A DNA stretch of 64,000 nucleotides, taken from positions 62,001 to 126,000 of the forward strand of contig NZ_JAQFWQ010000002.1 of assembly GCF_027706725.1 (NCBI RefSeq), written 5' to 3'. The stretch comes from Nocardiopsis endophytica. Its GTDB lineage: Bacteria > Actinomycetota > Actinomycetes > Streptosporangiales > Streptosporangiaceae. Made by a program: the position numbers and the translations under genes. Below, in pieces: positions 25,557 through 34,891 of the stretch. How positions within the stretch are numbered: position 1 is the stretch's first letter; each line of letters opens with the position of its first letter. The notes under the pieces are model-generated. The model was not told where the DNA came from. It worked only from the letters and a program-made list of their open reading frames with translations, and searched no databases.

Positions 25557-27067
25557 TCACGCGCGTGCGCGGCGCAGGCGGTCGGCCGTGACCGCGCCGA
25601 GCAGCAGCGCGGCCGCCGCTCCCGCGGTCGCCGCGCTCGACGCCGGGTCGGGTGTGTGCATGCCCATGTAGTCCGCCGCGTCGATGGCGTTGACGGCCAT
25701 GTACCAGAGGATCGGGTACAGCACCTGGAACAGCGTCGGCGTGCGCCCCAGGGTCCCCAGGAACAGGGCCAGCGCCGGGATGAACACCGCGCCCGCGCAC
25801 CACGCGGCGACGGTGGCGGCGTCCCCGGCCGCCGCGGCCCGGAGCAGCGGCCCCGCACCCGCGAGCGCGGACAGCGCGACCCCCGCCGCCCACCCGGCCA
25901 GCAGCCTCGCCACCGGGCGGGGGTAGGACTCCACCAGCCCCTCCACCCCGGACGCGATCGCCGTGGTGCCGATCCGCGACCACACCAGGGCGGGCCAGAT
26001 CCACGCGACCGGCAGCAGCGCCGTGCGCCCCGCATCGGCCGGGAGCACCAGCCCGACCAGCAGGAGCACCCCTGCGCCCAACCACCACCACACCGACACC
26101 CCCGAGACCAGGATGCGGAACTCGGCCCCCACGAGCGTGCGGGGCGCGGGCAGCAGCGCCGCCGGGTCGAGGGCCCCGAGGCGCCGGCCCAGCAGCCGCC
26201 CGCCGACGGCTCCCGCCGCGCCCGAGCCCGTGGCGTCGGTGCGGGCGAGGCGGAACCACACCGCGCACAGCGCCACCACGGCGACCGCCCCGGCCACCAG
26301 GGCCAGCCGGTCGGCGAGGAAGCCGTCGCCCAGGTCGAGCCCGCCCCACGGGACCGGCTTCAGCGGGTCGTCCACGTAGGTGAAGCCCAGGCTGAACTCG
26401 CCGACCTCCACACCGGTGCGCTCCGCGCCCACACCGAAGGTCGAGGCGAAGGCCCGCGTGCCGATCCCGGAGAAGGCGCCGCCCCCGCTGTTGCCGAGGA
26501 ACACGAAGGTGCCCCACACGGGGATCCACACCAGGTTGCCGAAGCCTCCGCGCAGCCCGGGGACGGTGTCGAAGGCCAGCGCCGCCGCCGCGACCGCCGC
26601 CATCACCGGCAGCGTGACCACCAGGAACGGCAGGAGCAGGCCGACCGGGTCCACCGCGGGGTCCTCGCCCCGCGCCCACCACATCACCAGCGCCACGCCG
26701 ACCAGCACCGCCACCATCGACACGAGGACGGCGGCGTTGCTCAGGAACTTGCCCGCCAGGTAGGTGGGCCCACGCAGCGGAGCCGTGGCCAGCACCCGGC
26801 CCACCCCCGTACGGCGGTCCCGCTCGACGGAGCCGCGCACCACGTAGAACCCGCCGAGGGCCAGCCAGAGCGCCCCCGCCAGGGCGACCACCGCGCCGAC
26901 GTAGGCCATGTCGTAGACGCCCCGGAAGCCCCCGGCGTCCACGACGGTCCAGTGGCCGTCGGCCGCCGGGACCGCCAGGTAGGCCAGGCCCGCCGACGCC
27001 AGCAGGGTCATCGCATAGGACGGGCGGCGCACGCGTTCGCGCAGGTCGCCCGCTGCCAGACGGAGGA

Positions 27068-27071
<4 letters not shown>
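25557..27071 (-). CDS. ABC transporter permease (ABC-2-like)
   Basis: 504 aa. The ATG at 27071 overlaps the ATPase stop by 4 bp (ATGA), so I prefer it over upstream in-frame codons. It has at least ten hydrophobic segments in two halves, with a large extracytoplasmic loop between about residues 200 and 260 holding Tyr/Asp-rich sequence. N-terminal LRLAAGDLRERVRRPSYAM is typical of ABC-2 permeases, with the cytoplasmic end leading into the first membrane helix. With the ATPase and lipoprotein genes it forms a three-gene unit. The substrate is unknown; export or self-resistance is the usual role for this type. Confidence 0.85.
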
Positions 27072-27973
<902 letters not shown>

Positions 27974-27977
27974 GGGG

Positions 27978-28379
27978 TCACTCCCCTTCCAGGTCGGTCG
28001 GCTCGCCGTCGCGGAGGACCCGCACCCCTTCGGGGACCTCCACGCGGAAGCGGTCGTCGTAGATGCAGACGCCGCGGCAGGAGTTGTCCAGGCGCAGGGT
28101 GCCGTCCTCCAGCGACCAGGTGGAGGAGACGTCGGGGTCGCCCCGGGTGGCGATCCAGCGGGTGACCTCGACGTCGCCGCGGTCGGCGGCGACGAGGTCG
28201 GTGGGGGTGCCGTCCGCCTGGACGTCGAGGACGTCCCCGTCGAAGGGGAAGGTGGTGGTCTCGGGCTCGGCCTCGGTGGCGTCCGGAAGGCCGCAGCCGG
28301 AGGCCAGTACGGCGGCAGCGGCCGTCACCGCCGCCGCGGTTCCGGTTCTGCGGAGGAGAGTGCGCATGGCACCACTCAA
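27978..28379 (-). CDS. Small lipoprotein, DUF4097-like fragment
   Basis: Up to 133 aa from the ATG at 28379; an internal ATG (fifth codon, 28367) is equally possible. It has a signal peptide with lipobox LASGC, so it is lipid-anchored outside the membrane. The mature part has short beta-strand repeats (DVLDVQADGTPTDLVAADRGDVEVTRW and FRVEVPEGVRV) resembling the DUF4097 adhesin-like fold, plus a CRGVC pair. It is first in the unit with the ABC exporter, suggesting a sensor or substrate-binding accessory. The family match is tentative. Confidence 0.75.
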   Translation of the reverse strand: MSGAMRTLLRRTGTAAAVTAAAAVLASGCGLPDATEAEPETTTFPFDGDVLDVQADGTPTDLVAADRGDVEVTRWIATRGDPDVSSTWSLEDGTLRLDNSCRGVCIYDDRFRVEVPEGVRVLRDGEPTDLEGE

Positions 28380-28423
28380 CCGAGCACGGCGCCGAGGAAC
28401 ACTACGACCAGGGATGCGATGGG

Positions 28424-28441
28424 GGTAGGGGTTTCCCTACC
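28424..28441. promoter_or_regulatory. Palindrome upstream of the ABC-lipoprotein unit
   Basis: GGTAGGG-GTTT-CCCTACC is a perfect inverted repeat with 7-bp arms, 45 bp upstream of the lipoprotein start. Its location suits an operator overlapping the promoter. Confidence 0.45.
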
Positions 28442-28536
28442 TGCGCAGGAGGCCCGGTCGGAGAGCGCCGCGCGAATGCGCTGCGTTCTCCGCCATTCCC
28501 TCGGCTGCTCCAAGGGCCGCCGCCCTCACGAGCCCT

Positions 28537-28582
28537 CACCCCGCCGGACCGCAGCCCGGGCGGGGTGCGGTCCGGCGGGGTG
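28537..28582. terminator. Strong 17-bp perfect hairpin in a divergent region
   Basis: CACCCCGCCGGACCGCA pairs perfectly with TGCGGTCCGGCGGGGTG across a 12-nt loop that is itself partly self-complementary. It looks like a terminator but lies between divergent genes, so its transcript is not obvious. Confidence 0.5.
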
Positions 28583-28922
28583 ACATCTTCACCTGTTCGC
28601 GGCGCATCGGCCGATCTCGGCAGGAAAATGCCCGGATTCCTTTTTCCTCCCTTTCAGGACGGTGATCACTCGCATCGCGGGTTCTCCGCACTCTGTCCCC
28701 ATGAGCGAGTATCGGGTAATAGGATGCTCACCGCGTCACCGGCGAACAAGCCCGGTAAATGCCGAATCAGCATGCCCGTGCGCCGCACACCTGTCGGATC
28801 GATGGTCTGCGGCCGCGAAGAATACACAGCGCAGGGCCGTGATCCCCGCCGCTCGGACCCGTCCCCACCGGTCCGGCGCATCCCGCCCTGCCGCGCACGC
28901 GGCGACACGTGGAAGGTGATCG

Positions 28923-30527
28923 ATGTCGGATCGGACGCCCGACCCCGTCCCGGGCGGACCCGGCCCCGGACGCTGGCGCGCTCCCGCCGCCGCGGCGGCC
29001 GCGGCCGTCGGCGGCGCCGTCCTCTGGGGCGCCGTCGGCTTCGCCGTCCCCGAGGGGCGCTTCCTGTTCCTAGTGGCCGCCCTGGCCACCACGGCCTTCG
29101 CGGCCACCGCCTGCTACCTGGCGGTGCGCTACGCCGACGCCGCCGAGCACCGCGCCGCCGAACGCGACCGGGCCCAGGAGGAGGTGCGCACCGCCCGCGA
29201 GGAGCGGGACGCCGCCCTGGAGCGCGCCGAGGCCGGCCGCCGGAGCCTGGACGACCTCGCCTCCCGGGTGCTGCCCGGCGCCGTGGCGCGCCTCCGCGAC
29301 GGCGCGACCGCCCCCACCGTGCTCTCCGAGACCCCCGTCCCCGACGACGAGGACCACCGCCGCCTCCTCGAACTCCTGGTCCGGGAGATCGCGGTGGGCG
29401 AGCGCCGCCGCGCCGCCGCCCTGGCCGCCTGCGCCAACGCAGCCGGGCGGGTGCAGGCGATGAGCACCCGCAACCTGGCCGAGCTGCGCGACATGCAGGA
29501 CCGCTGCGACCCCGACATGCTCGGCGACCTGATGCGCGTCGACCACACCACCTCGCAGGTCGGCCGGGTCGCCGACAGCATCGCCGTCCTGACCGGCGCC
29601 CGCACCGGACGCCGGTGGACCAAGCCGATCCGCATGGAGAGCATCCTGCGCGGCGCCATGGGCCGGATCAGCGCCTACCGCCGCGTGCGCCTGCACTCCA
29701 GCAGCCGCTCGGCCGTCGCCGGGTACGCCGCCGAGGACGTCATGCACGCCCTGGCCGAGCTCATGGACAACGGCACCCGCTTCTCGGCCCCCACCGAGGA
29801 GGTGCACGTCTACGTCGAGGACCTGAACAACGGCGCGGTGTTCACCGTCGAGGACGCCGGGCTGGGCATGCGGCCGCAGGCGCTGGCCCGCGCCGAGCTG
29901 GCGGTCTCCCGCACCGAACCGCTCGACCTGACCCGCCTGTCGGGCTCGCGCCTGGGCCTGGCCGTGGTCGGCCAGCTCGCCCGCAAGCACCGGATGAACG
30001 TCTTCTTCCGCCCGTCCTCGCGCGGCGGCGTGGGCGTGGTCCTGCGCCTGCCCAACCACCTGCTCACCTCCGCCCGCGAGGACCCGCCGCCCGCTCCGGT
30101 GCGCAACGGCTCCCACGCCGCCGCCCCCGGTCGGGCCGCGCCGGAGCCCCAGGCCCTGCGCGCCGCCCCCGCGCCCCCCGCCGATGCCCCGGCCGCGGCT
30201 ACGACCGTGACCGCGGACGAGACCGCCGCCCCCGAGACCACCGCACCGGTCGCGCCCGAGCCGCCCGCCCCCGAGACCGCCGCCCCCAAGCGTCCGCTGC
30301 CGAAGCGGCCCCGCGGCCACAGCCTGCGCTCGGACCCCGACATCGCCGCCGGCGCCCGGAGCGCCCCCGCCTCCGACGGGGGCCGGGAGCCGCGTCGCGG
30401 GCTCGGCAGCCGGTTCGGCGCGTTCCAGCAGAGCCGCCCCCGGAGCCACCGGAGCGGCGACACCGGCCCCCTTCCCCTGCGCTCCCCCGACCCGCAGAAG
30501 GACGAGGACACCGACGGCGGCGGCTAG
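28923..30527 (+). CDS. Conservon histidine-kinase-like protein CvnA
   Basis: 534 aa. Two hydrophobic segments at about residues 20-38 and 44-66 are followed by a coiled-coil stretch rich in Glu and Arg. A GHKL ATPase domain follows with an N-box (HALAELMDNGTRFS, around residue 280), GLGM and the GLAVVGQLARKH G-box region. No phospho-accepting HExxP His motif is evident, as in other conservon kinases. The C-terminal 150 residues are Pro/Ala-rich and disordered. Followed by roadblock, DUF742 and GTPase genes, it matches the Streptomyces conservon (cvn) order. The complex is thought to work like a membrane-associated G-protein-coupled regulator. Confidence 0.9.
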   Translation: MSDRTPDPVPGGPGPGRWRAPAAAAAAAVGGAVLWGAVGFAVPEGRFLFLVAALATTAFAATACYLAVRYADAAEHRAAERDRAQEEVRTAREERDAALERAEAGRRSLDDLASRVLPGAVARLRDGATAPTVLSETPVPDDEDHRRLLELLVREIAVGERRRAAALAACANAAGRVQAMSTRNLAELRDMQDRCDPDMLGDLMRVDHTTSQVGRVADSIAVLTGARTGRRWTKPIRMESILRGAMGRISAYRRVRLHSSSRSAVAGYAAEDVMHALAELMDNGTRFSAPTEEVHVYVEDLNNGAVFTVEDAGLGMRPQALARAELAVSRTEPLDLTRLSGSRLGLAVVGQLARKHRMNVFFRPSSRGGVGVVLRLPNHLLTSAREDPPPAPVRNGSHAAAPGRAAPEPQALRAAPAPPADAPAAATTVTADETAAPETTAPVAPEPPAPETAAPKRPLPKRPRGHSLRSDPDIAAGARSAPASDGGREPRRGLGSRFGAFQQSRPRSHRSGDTGPLPLRSPDPQKDEDTDGGG

Positions 30528-30691
30528 GGAGCGCTCCTCGGGCGGCATCCGCCCCGCGGCCGCCGGGAACCGTCCCGCCCCCGGACCGGCGGCCGCCCGC
30601 CGGCGCGGCCCGGGAGGACCCGGGACGGCCCGAGGAGCCCCGCCCCGCACCGCCGCCCCCGCCCGACCGGACGACAGATAGGAGTGAGCGC

Positions 30692-31111
30692 ATGGACGCC
30701 ACCGATTCCTCCCTCGAATGGACGCTGGAGAGGCTCGTCGGGGAGACCCCCGGCGCCCGGCACGCGCTGGTGCTCTCCCGCGACGGCCTCAAGCTCTGCC
30801 ACACACCGGGGCTCACCGCCGACAGGGCCGACCAGCTCGCCGCCATCGCCGCCGGCGTCCAGGCGCTGGCCGGGGGCGCCTCCGCCGAGTTCGGGGACGG
30901 CACCGGCGGGGTGCGCAGCTCGATGACCGAGTTCCACGGCGGCATCCTGTTCATCGTGGAGGCCGGCCCCGGCGCGCACGTGGCGCTGGTCGCCGCCGAG
31001 GACGCCGACAGCGGGCTGATCGGGCACAACCTGGAGGAGATCGTCGAGCAGATCGGCGCCTTCCTCACCGCGCCGCCCCGGCACGCCGCCTCCGGCGGCC
31101 CGGCGGTATGA
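30692..31111 (+). CDS. Conservon roadblock/LC7 protein CvnB
   Basis: 139 aa. ATG at 30692 with GGAG 7 bp upstream. The fold pattern is roadblock/LC7: helix (SLEWTLERLVGETPGARHALVL), strand (SRDGLKLCHTPGL), helix (DRADQLAAIAAGVQALAGGAS), then strands and a final helix (GLIGHNLEEIVEQIGAFL). In conservons CvnB acts as a GTPase-activating-like partner for CvnD. It overlaps the next gene by ATGA. Confidence 0.92.
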   Translation: MDATDSSLEWTLERLVGETPGARHALVLSRDGLKLCHTPGLTADRADQLAAIAAGVQALAGGASAEFGDGTGGVRSSMTEFHGGILFIVEAGPGAHVALVAAEDADSGLIGHNLEEIVEQIGAFLTAPPRHAASGGPAV

Positions 31112-31467
31112 GCCCGCACGCGCTCGACGGGGAGGACCCGGACCGGCTCTACACCGTCACCGGCGGGCGCAGCCGCGCCGAGGACACCGGGCTGGACCTG
31201 GTCACCCTCGTGGTGAGCGAATCCGACGCGGCCCCCGGCATGCAGTCCGAGCACGCCCGCATCCTGCGGCTCGCCCGCCGCCCCACGTCGGTGGTCGAGC
31301 TCTCCGCCGACCTGGCGCTGCCGGTCAGCGTGGTCAAGATCCTCCTGGCCGACCTGCTGGACCGGGGCATGGTCTCGGCCCGCCACCCCTCCTCGGCCAC
31401 GGCCGGGGCGCGGCTTCCCGACCCGGACTTCCTGAGGAAGGTGCTCGTTGGACTCAGCAACCTCTGA
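31108..31467 (+). CDS. Conservon DUF742 protein CvnC
   Basis: 119 aa starting at the ATG overlapping the cvnB stop. Typical DUF742: an N-terminal RLYTVTGGRS segment, a winged-helix-like core (LRLARRPTSVVELSADLALPVSVVKILLADLLDRGMV) and the conserved C-terminus PDPDFLRKVLVGLSNL. DUF742 proteins always sit between CvnB and CvnD. Its last 20 bp overlap the GTPase gene. Confidence 0.92.
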   Translation: MSPHALDGEDPDRLYTVTGGRSRAEDTGLDLVTLVVSESDAAPGMQSEHARILRLARRPTSVVELSADLALPVSVVKILLADLLDRGMVSARHPSSATAGARLPDPDFLRKVLVGLSNL

Positions 31468-32071
31468 CCCCGGGGCCCACACCCGCCCGCCGCTGCGGGC
31501 GACCGCCTCCGACGGGGTGAAGATCGTCGTCGTGGGCGGCTTCGGCGTCGGCAAGACCACCATGGTCCGCGCCGTCAGCGAGATCCGCCCGCTCAGCACC
31601 GAGGAGGTGATGACGCAGGCGGGGGTCGGCGTGGACGACACCGCGGGCGCCCGCGGCAAGACCACGACCACCATCGCCTTCGACTTCGGCCGGATCAGCC
31701 TGGACGAGGAGCTGGTGCTCTACCTGTTCGGCGCGCCCGGCCAGAAGCGCTTCTGGTTCCTGTGGGACCAGCTGTTCTCCGGCACGCTGGGCGTGGTGGT
31801 GCTGGTGGACGCCCACCGCATCGAGGACTCCTGGTACGCCGTGGACCGGCTGGAGCACCACGGCATCCCCTTCATCGTCGCCCGCAACCGGTTCGAGCCG
31901 GTCGCGCACACCCTGGAGGAGCTGCGCGAGGCCCTCGACCTGCCCGAGGAGGTGCCGGTCGTGGAGTGCGACGCGCGCGACCGCGAGTCGTCCAAGCGGG
32001 TGCTGCTCGCGCTGGTCGACCACCTGTACGCGCTTTCCTCCGCCCCGTCAGCCCGGGAGACCGCATCGTGA
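31448..32071 (+). CDS. Conservon small GTPase-like protein CvnD
   Basis: 207 aa. TTG start at 31448 with GAGGAAG 8 bp upstream, giving the typical DSATS opening. The P-loop is VVGGFGVGKTTMV, the switch region TTTTIAFDFGRI precedes the G3-like FGAPGQKRFWFLWDQL, and ARNRFE takes the place of NKxD. It is a Ras-superfamily-like ATP/GTP-binding protein of the actinobacterial conservon type. The stop codon overlaps the GTG of the P450 gene, so all five genes from cvnB on are translationally coupled. Confidence 0.92.
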   Translation: MDSATSDPGAHTRPPLRATASDGVKIVVVGGFGVGKTTMVRAVSEIRPLSTEEVMTQAGVGVDDTAGARGKTTTTIAFDFGRISLDEELVLYLFGAPGQKRFWFLWDQLFSGTLGVVVLVDAHRIEDSWYAVDRLEHHGIPFIVARNRFEPVAHTLEELREALDLPEEVPVVECDARDRESSKRVLLALVDHLYALSSAPSARETAS

Positions 32072-33309
32072 CCGAACCCTTCCCACCGACCGACGCCCCC
32101 GCCGGCGGGCGCGTGCCCTTCTACGGGGAGCGCTTCCAGCGGGACGCCGCCGCCATGTACGCCGAGATGCGGCGGGACCACGGCCCGGTGGTGCCGGTCC
32201 TGCTCGACGGGGACCTGCCCGCCTGGCTGGTCCTGGGGTACCGGGAGGTGCACCAGGTCACCGAGGACTCCGAGCTGTTCGCCCGGGACACCCGCCGGTG
32301 GAACCAGTGGGAGCACGTGCCCGACGACTGGCCGCTGATGCCCTACGTGGTGCACAACCCCTCGGTGATGTTCACCGAGGGCGGCGAGCACCGCCGCCGC
32401 GCCGGGGCCATCGGCGACGCGCTGTCCGAGGTGGACCAGTTCGACCTGCAGCGCTCGTGCGAGCAGATCGCCGACCGCCTGGTGGACGAGTTCGCCGGGA
32501 GCGGCCGGGCCGAGCTGATCTCCCAGTTCGCCCAGCGCATCCCGATCGCGGCGGTGGCCGGGATGTTCGGCATGCCCGAGTCCGAGACGCCCGACCTGGT
32601 GCGGGACGTGGCGCTGTCGCTGGACGTGGGCCCCGAGGCGATGCCCGCCTACGCGCGGGTGCAGGAGTCCATGGCCCGGCTGGTGGAGCGCAAGCGGGCC
32701 GAGCCCGGGATGGACGTGCCCTCGGCGCTGCTGGAGCACCCGGCCGGGCTGTCCGACGACGAGATCGTGCTCGACCTGCTGGTGGTGACCGCGGCCGCGC
32801 AGCAGCCCACGGCCAACTGGATCGGCAACACGCTGCGGCTGATGCTGACCGACCCGCGGTTCGAGATGACGCTGACCGGCGGCCGGGCCAGCGTGGGGCA
32901 GGCGCTGAACGAGGTGCTCTGGCACGACACGCCCACGCAGAACTTCATCGGCCGGTTCGCCGCCCGCGACACCCAGCTGGGCGGGCGCCGGATCCGGGCC
33001 GGGGACCTGCTGGTGCTGGGGCTGGCGGCGGCCAACGCCGACCCGAACGGGAGTCTGGGCCCCGACGTCGACCTGCAGGGCAACCGGGCGCACATGTCGT
33101 TCGGGCACGGCGAGCACGGGTGCCCGTACCCGGCGCCGGAGGTGGCCGAGGTGATCGCCCGCAGCACCGTGGAGGTGCTGCTGGACCGGCTTCCCGACAC
33201 GGAGCTGGCGGTCCCGCCCGAGTCGCTGGCGTGGCGCCCGTCGGTGTGGATGCGCGGCCTGGAGAGCCTGCCGGTGCGGTTCACCCCCGCCTACGTCTCG
33301 GGCCGCTGA
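32068..33309 (+). CDS. CYP157-like cytochrome P450 of the conservon, lacking ExxR
   Basis: 413 aa, GTG start overlapping the cvnD stop. The heme region is FGHGEHGC352PYPAPE, which keeps the ligand cysteine but lacks the usual CxG. The K-helix ExxR motif is E282-V-L-W285, with Trp in place of the near-universal Arg. The I-helix AGxxT is AAAQQPT. The Streptomyces CYP157 family, also found in conservons, is known for lacking ExxR, so this is most likely a CYP157 relative. Substrate and even catalytic competence are uncertain; a regulatory or partner role with the convergent P450 is possible. Confidence 0.88.
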   Translation: MTEPFPPTDAPAGGRVPFYGERFQRDAAAMYAEMRRDHGPVVPVLLDGDLPAWLVLGYREVHQVTEDSELFARDTRRWNQWEHVPDDWPLMPYVVHNPSVMFTEGGEHRRRAGAIGDALSEVDQFDLQRSCEQIADRLVDEFAGSGRAELISQFAQRIPIAAVAGMFGMPESETPDLVRDVALSLDVGPEAMPAYARVQESMARLVERKRAEPGMDVPSALLEHPAGLSDDEIVLDLLVVTAAAQQPTANWIGNTLRLMLTDPRFEMTLTGGRASVGQALNEVLWHDTPTQNFIGRFAARDTQLGGRRIRAGDLLVLGLAAANADPNGSLGPDVDLQGNRAHMSFGHGEHGCPYPAPEVAEVIARSTVEVLLDRLPDTELAVPPESLAWRPSVWMRGLESLPVRFTPAYVSGR

Positions 33310-33340
33310 GGCGCGCCCTCCCCCGTCCTGCGCCGTTCCC

Positions 33341-33380
33341 GTCCTGCACCGGCCCCGCGCGGAACGGGCCGGGGCAGGAC
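33341..33380. terminator. Bidirectional terminator between the two P450 genes
   Basis: A stem of 15 bp with one mismatch (GTCCTGCACCGGCCC against GGGCCGGGGCAGGAC) and a 10-nt loop, in the 89-bp gap between the convergent P450 genes. No U-tract, which is usual for high-GC actinomycetes. Confidence 0.7.
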
Positions 33381-33398
33381 GGGGCGGGACGGGGCGCG

Positions 33399-34616
33399 TC
33401 AGCCGGCCGGGGTGAAGACCACCGGCAGGGTGAGCGGGCCGCGGGTGAACAGGCCCTCCTCCTTGGGTTCGTGGCCGTCGGCGACCCGGACGTCGGGCAT
33501 CGCGTCCAGCAGGCCGTTCACGCCGACCTCCACCTCGGACTTGGCCAGCAGCGCGCCCACGCAGAAGTGGCGGCCCAGGGCGAAGGAGAGGTGGTGGGCG
33601 GCGGCGGAGAACGCCGTGTCGGTGGGCAGGTCCTCGCGGAAGATGTCGAAGCGGTCGGGGTCGGCGAAGCGCCGCGGGTCCCGGTTGGCCGCGCCGATGA
33701 GGCAGGTGAGCGTGGACCCGGCGGGCACGGTGCCGGTGCTCAGCTCCACGTCCTCGGAGGGCTGGCGCATGATCATGTGCACCGGCGGGGTGTACCGCAG
33801 CGTCTCGGCGAAGGCCCGGGTGACCAGCGACCGGTCGGCGCGCACCGCCTCCAGCTGCTCGGGGTGGGCCAGCAGGTTGCGGAAGACGGCGGCGATGGCC
33901 TTGTCGGTGGTCTCCCCGCCGGCCGCCAGCAGGAGGCTGACGAAGGCCTTGATGTCCTCGTCGCTCATCACCGTGCCGTCCACCTCCGCGGTGCACAGCT
34001 GGGAGAGCAGGTCGTCGCCGGGGGCGGCGCGGCGCTCGCGGATGATCGGGATCATGTAGTCCGCCAGCTCCTCGCGCGTCCGGATCCCGGCGGCGGCGAT
34101 GTCCGGATCCTGGGCGAGGTTGCTCAGGAACGCGATGATCGAGGAGTACCAGTCCTGGAAGCGGTCGTGGTCGGCGCGGTCCAGGCCGAGCATGTCGACG
34201 ATGACGTTGATGGGGAAGCGGCGCGCGAAGTCCCGCACCAGGTCCGCCTCGCCTTTGTGGCGGAACCGGTCGATCAGTTCGGCCGAGTTGCGCTCGATGA
34301 CCGGCTGGAACCGCTCCTCCAGTTCCCTGCCGCGGAAGGCGGGGGCCACCAGCGCGCGCCGCACGGCGTGCTCGCGCCCGCTCATCTGCAAAATGGTGCG
34401 CCCGTGCACCGGTTCGAGCTGCCATCCGTAGTTCTCGGTGGTGAAGACGGGGTCCTTGAAGGCGCGGGAGACGTCCTCGTAGCGGGAGACGATGTGGCTC
34501 TGGGTGGCCTCGTGCCAGAAGAGGGGGGCCTCGTCCAGCATGGCGCGGTAGGCCGAGTAGGGGTCCTCGGCGAATTCCGGGGAGAGGAGGTCCGGAAAAC
34601 CTTGCACGGAGGTCAT
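33399..34616 (-). CDS. Cytochrome P450 (canonical, CYP154-like partner)
   Basis: 405 aa. All signature motifs are intact: I-helix AAGGETT, K-helix E271-T-L-R274, PPVHMIMRQ, and heme loop FALGRHFC352VGALLA. It is a soluble class I bacterial P450 needing a ferredoxin partner. It faces the conservon P450 across a terminator. CYP157/CYP154 pairs next to conservons are a recurring arrangement in actinomycetes, which suggests this is the catalytic member of the pair. ATG at 34616 has an AAGGAG site 7 bp upstream (GTCCTCC-type complement). Substrate unknown. Confidence 0.9.
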   Translation of the reverse strand: MTSVQGFPDLLSPEFAEDPYSAYRAMLDEAPLFWHEATQSHIVSRYEDVSRAFKDPVFTTENYGWQLEPVHGRTILQMSGREHAVRRALVAPAFRGRELEERFQPVIERNSAELIDRFRHKGEADLVRDFARRFPINVIVDMLGLDRADHDRFQDWYSSIIAFLSNLAQDPDIAAAGIRTREELADYMIPIIRERRAAPGDDLLSQLCTAEVDGTVMSDEDIKAFVSLLLAAGGETTDKAIAAVFRNLLAHPEQLEAVRADRSLVTRAFAETLRYTPPVHMIMRQPSEDVELSTGTVPAGSTLTCLIGAANRDPRRFADPDRFDIFREDLPTDTAFSAAAHHLSFALGRHFCVGALLAKSEVEVGVNGLLDAMPDVRVADGHEPKEEGLFTRGPLTLPVVFTPAG

Positions 34617-34891
34617 GGTGCTCCTTCAGGAGTCGATTCCCGCACAGATTAACCATCCCACCTCTGATCCGAAAGAGCGGGTCGTCGGAATTGACGGAAT
34701 CGCGCGCGGCCGCTACACGGCAATTTCGGTCACTGGCGCCGCCCCTTTTCGGGGCGGAAAGGTGGGGGCGGGTACGGGGCGCCCGCGCCTTCCGGGACGG
34801 TGACCGGAAGCGATACCCGGAGGGTCTGGCCGACCGTGCCCGGCGGGTGGCATGATGACTCGACCTTCCACTTCGGACGGACGGAGGCGCG
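34617..34891. other. Divergent region between P450 and Ser/Thr kinase
   Basis: 275 bp with no gene. It holds a possible sigma70-like promoter on the plus strand (34691) and a short CCGCCCC-TTTTC-GGGGCGG hairpin (34739-34757) within what would be the kinase leader. Some attenuation of the kinase transcript is possible. Confidence 0.45.
34691..34719 (+). promoter_or_regulatory. Putative promoter TTGACG-17-TACACG
   Basis: A -35-like TTGACG and a -10-like TACACG have ideal 17-bp spacing. They lie about 170 bp upstream of the kinase start, so they would give a leader of about 165 nt. Confidence 0.4.

Larger units (their letters stand above)
28380..28922. other. 543-bp intergenic region between ABC unit and conservon
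   Basis: Divergent region. It holds an 18-bp hairpin near the lipoprotein start and a 17-bp-arm inverted repeat at 28537, listed separately. Short reading frames here have poor composition and no convincing ribosome sites. The cvnA start at 28923 has GGAAGG 6 bp upstream. A less GC-rich stretch (28620-28830) may contain the conservon promoter. Confidence 0.6.

Noticed and set aside
28662-28919. 85-codon plus-strand reading frame before cvnA
   Set aside because: No ribosome site, no domain, and it ends just before the real start.
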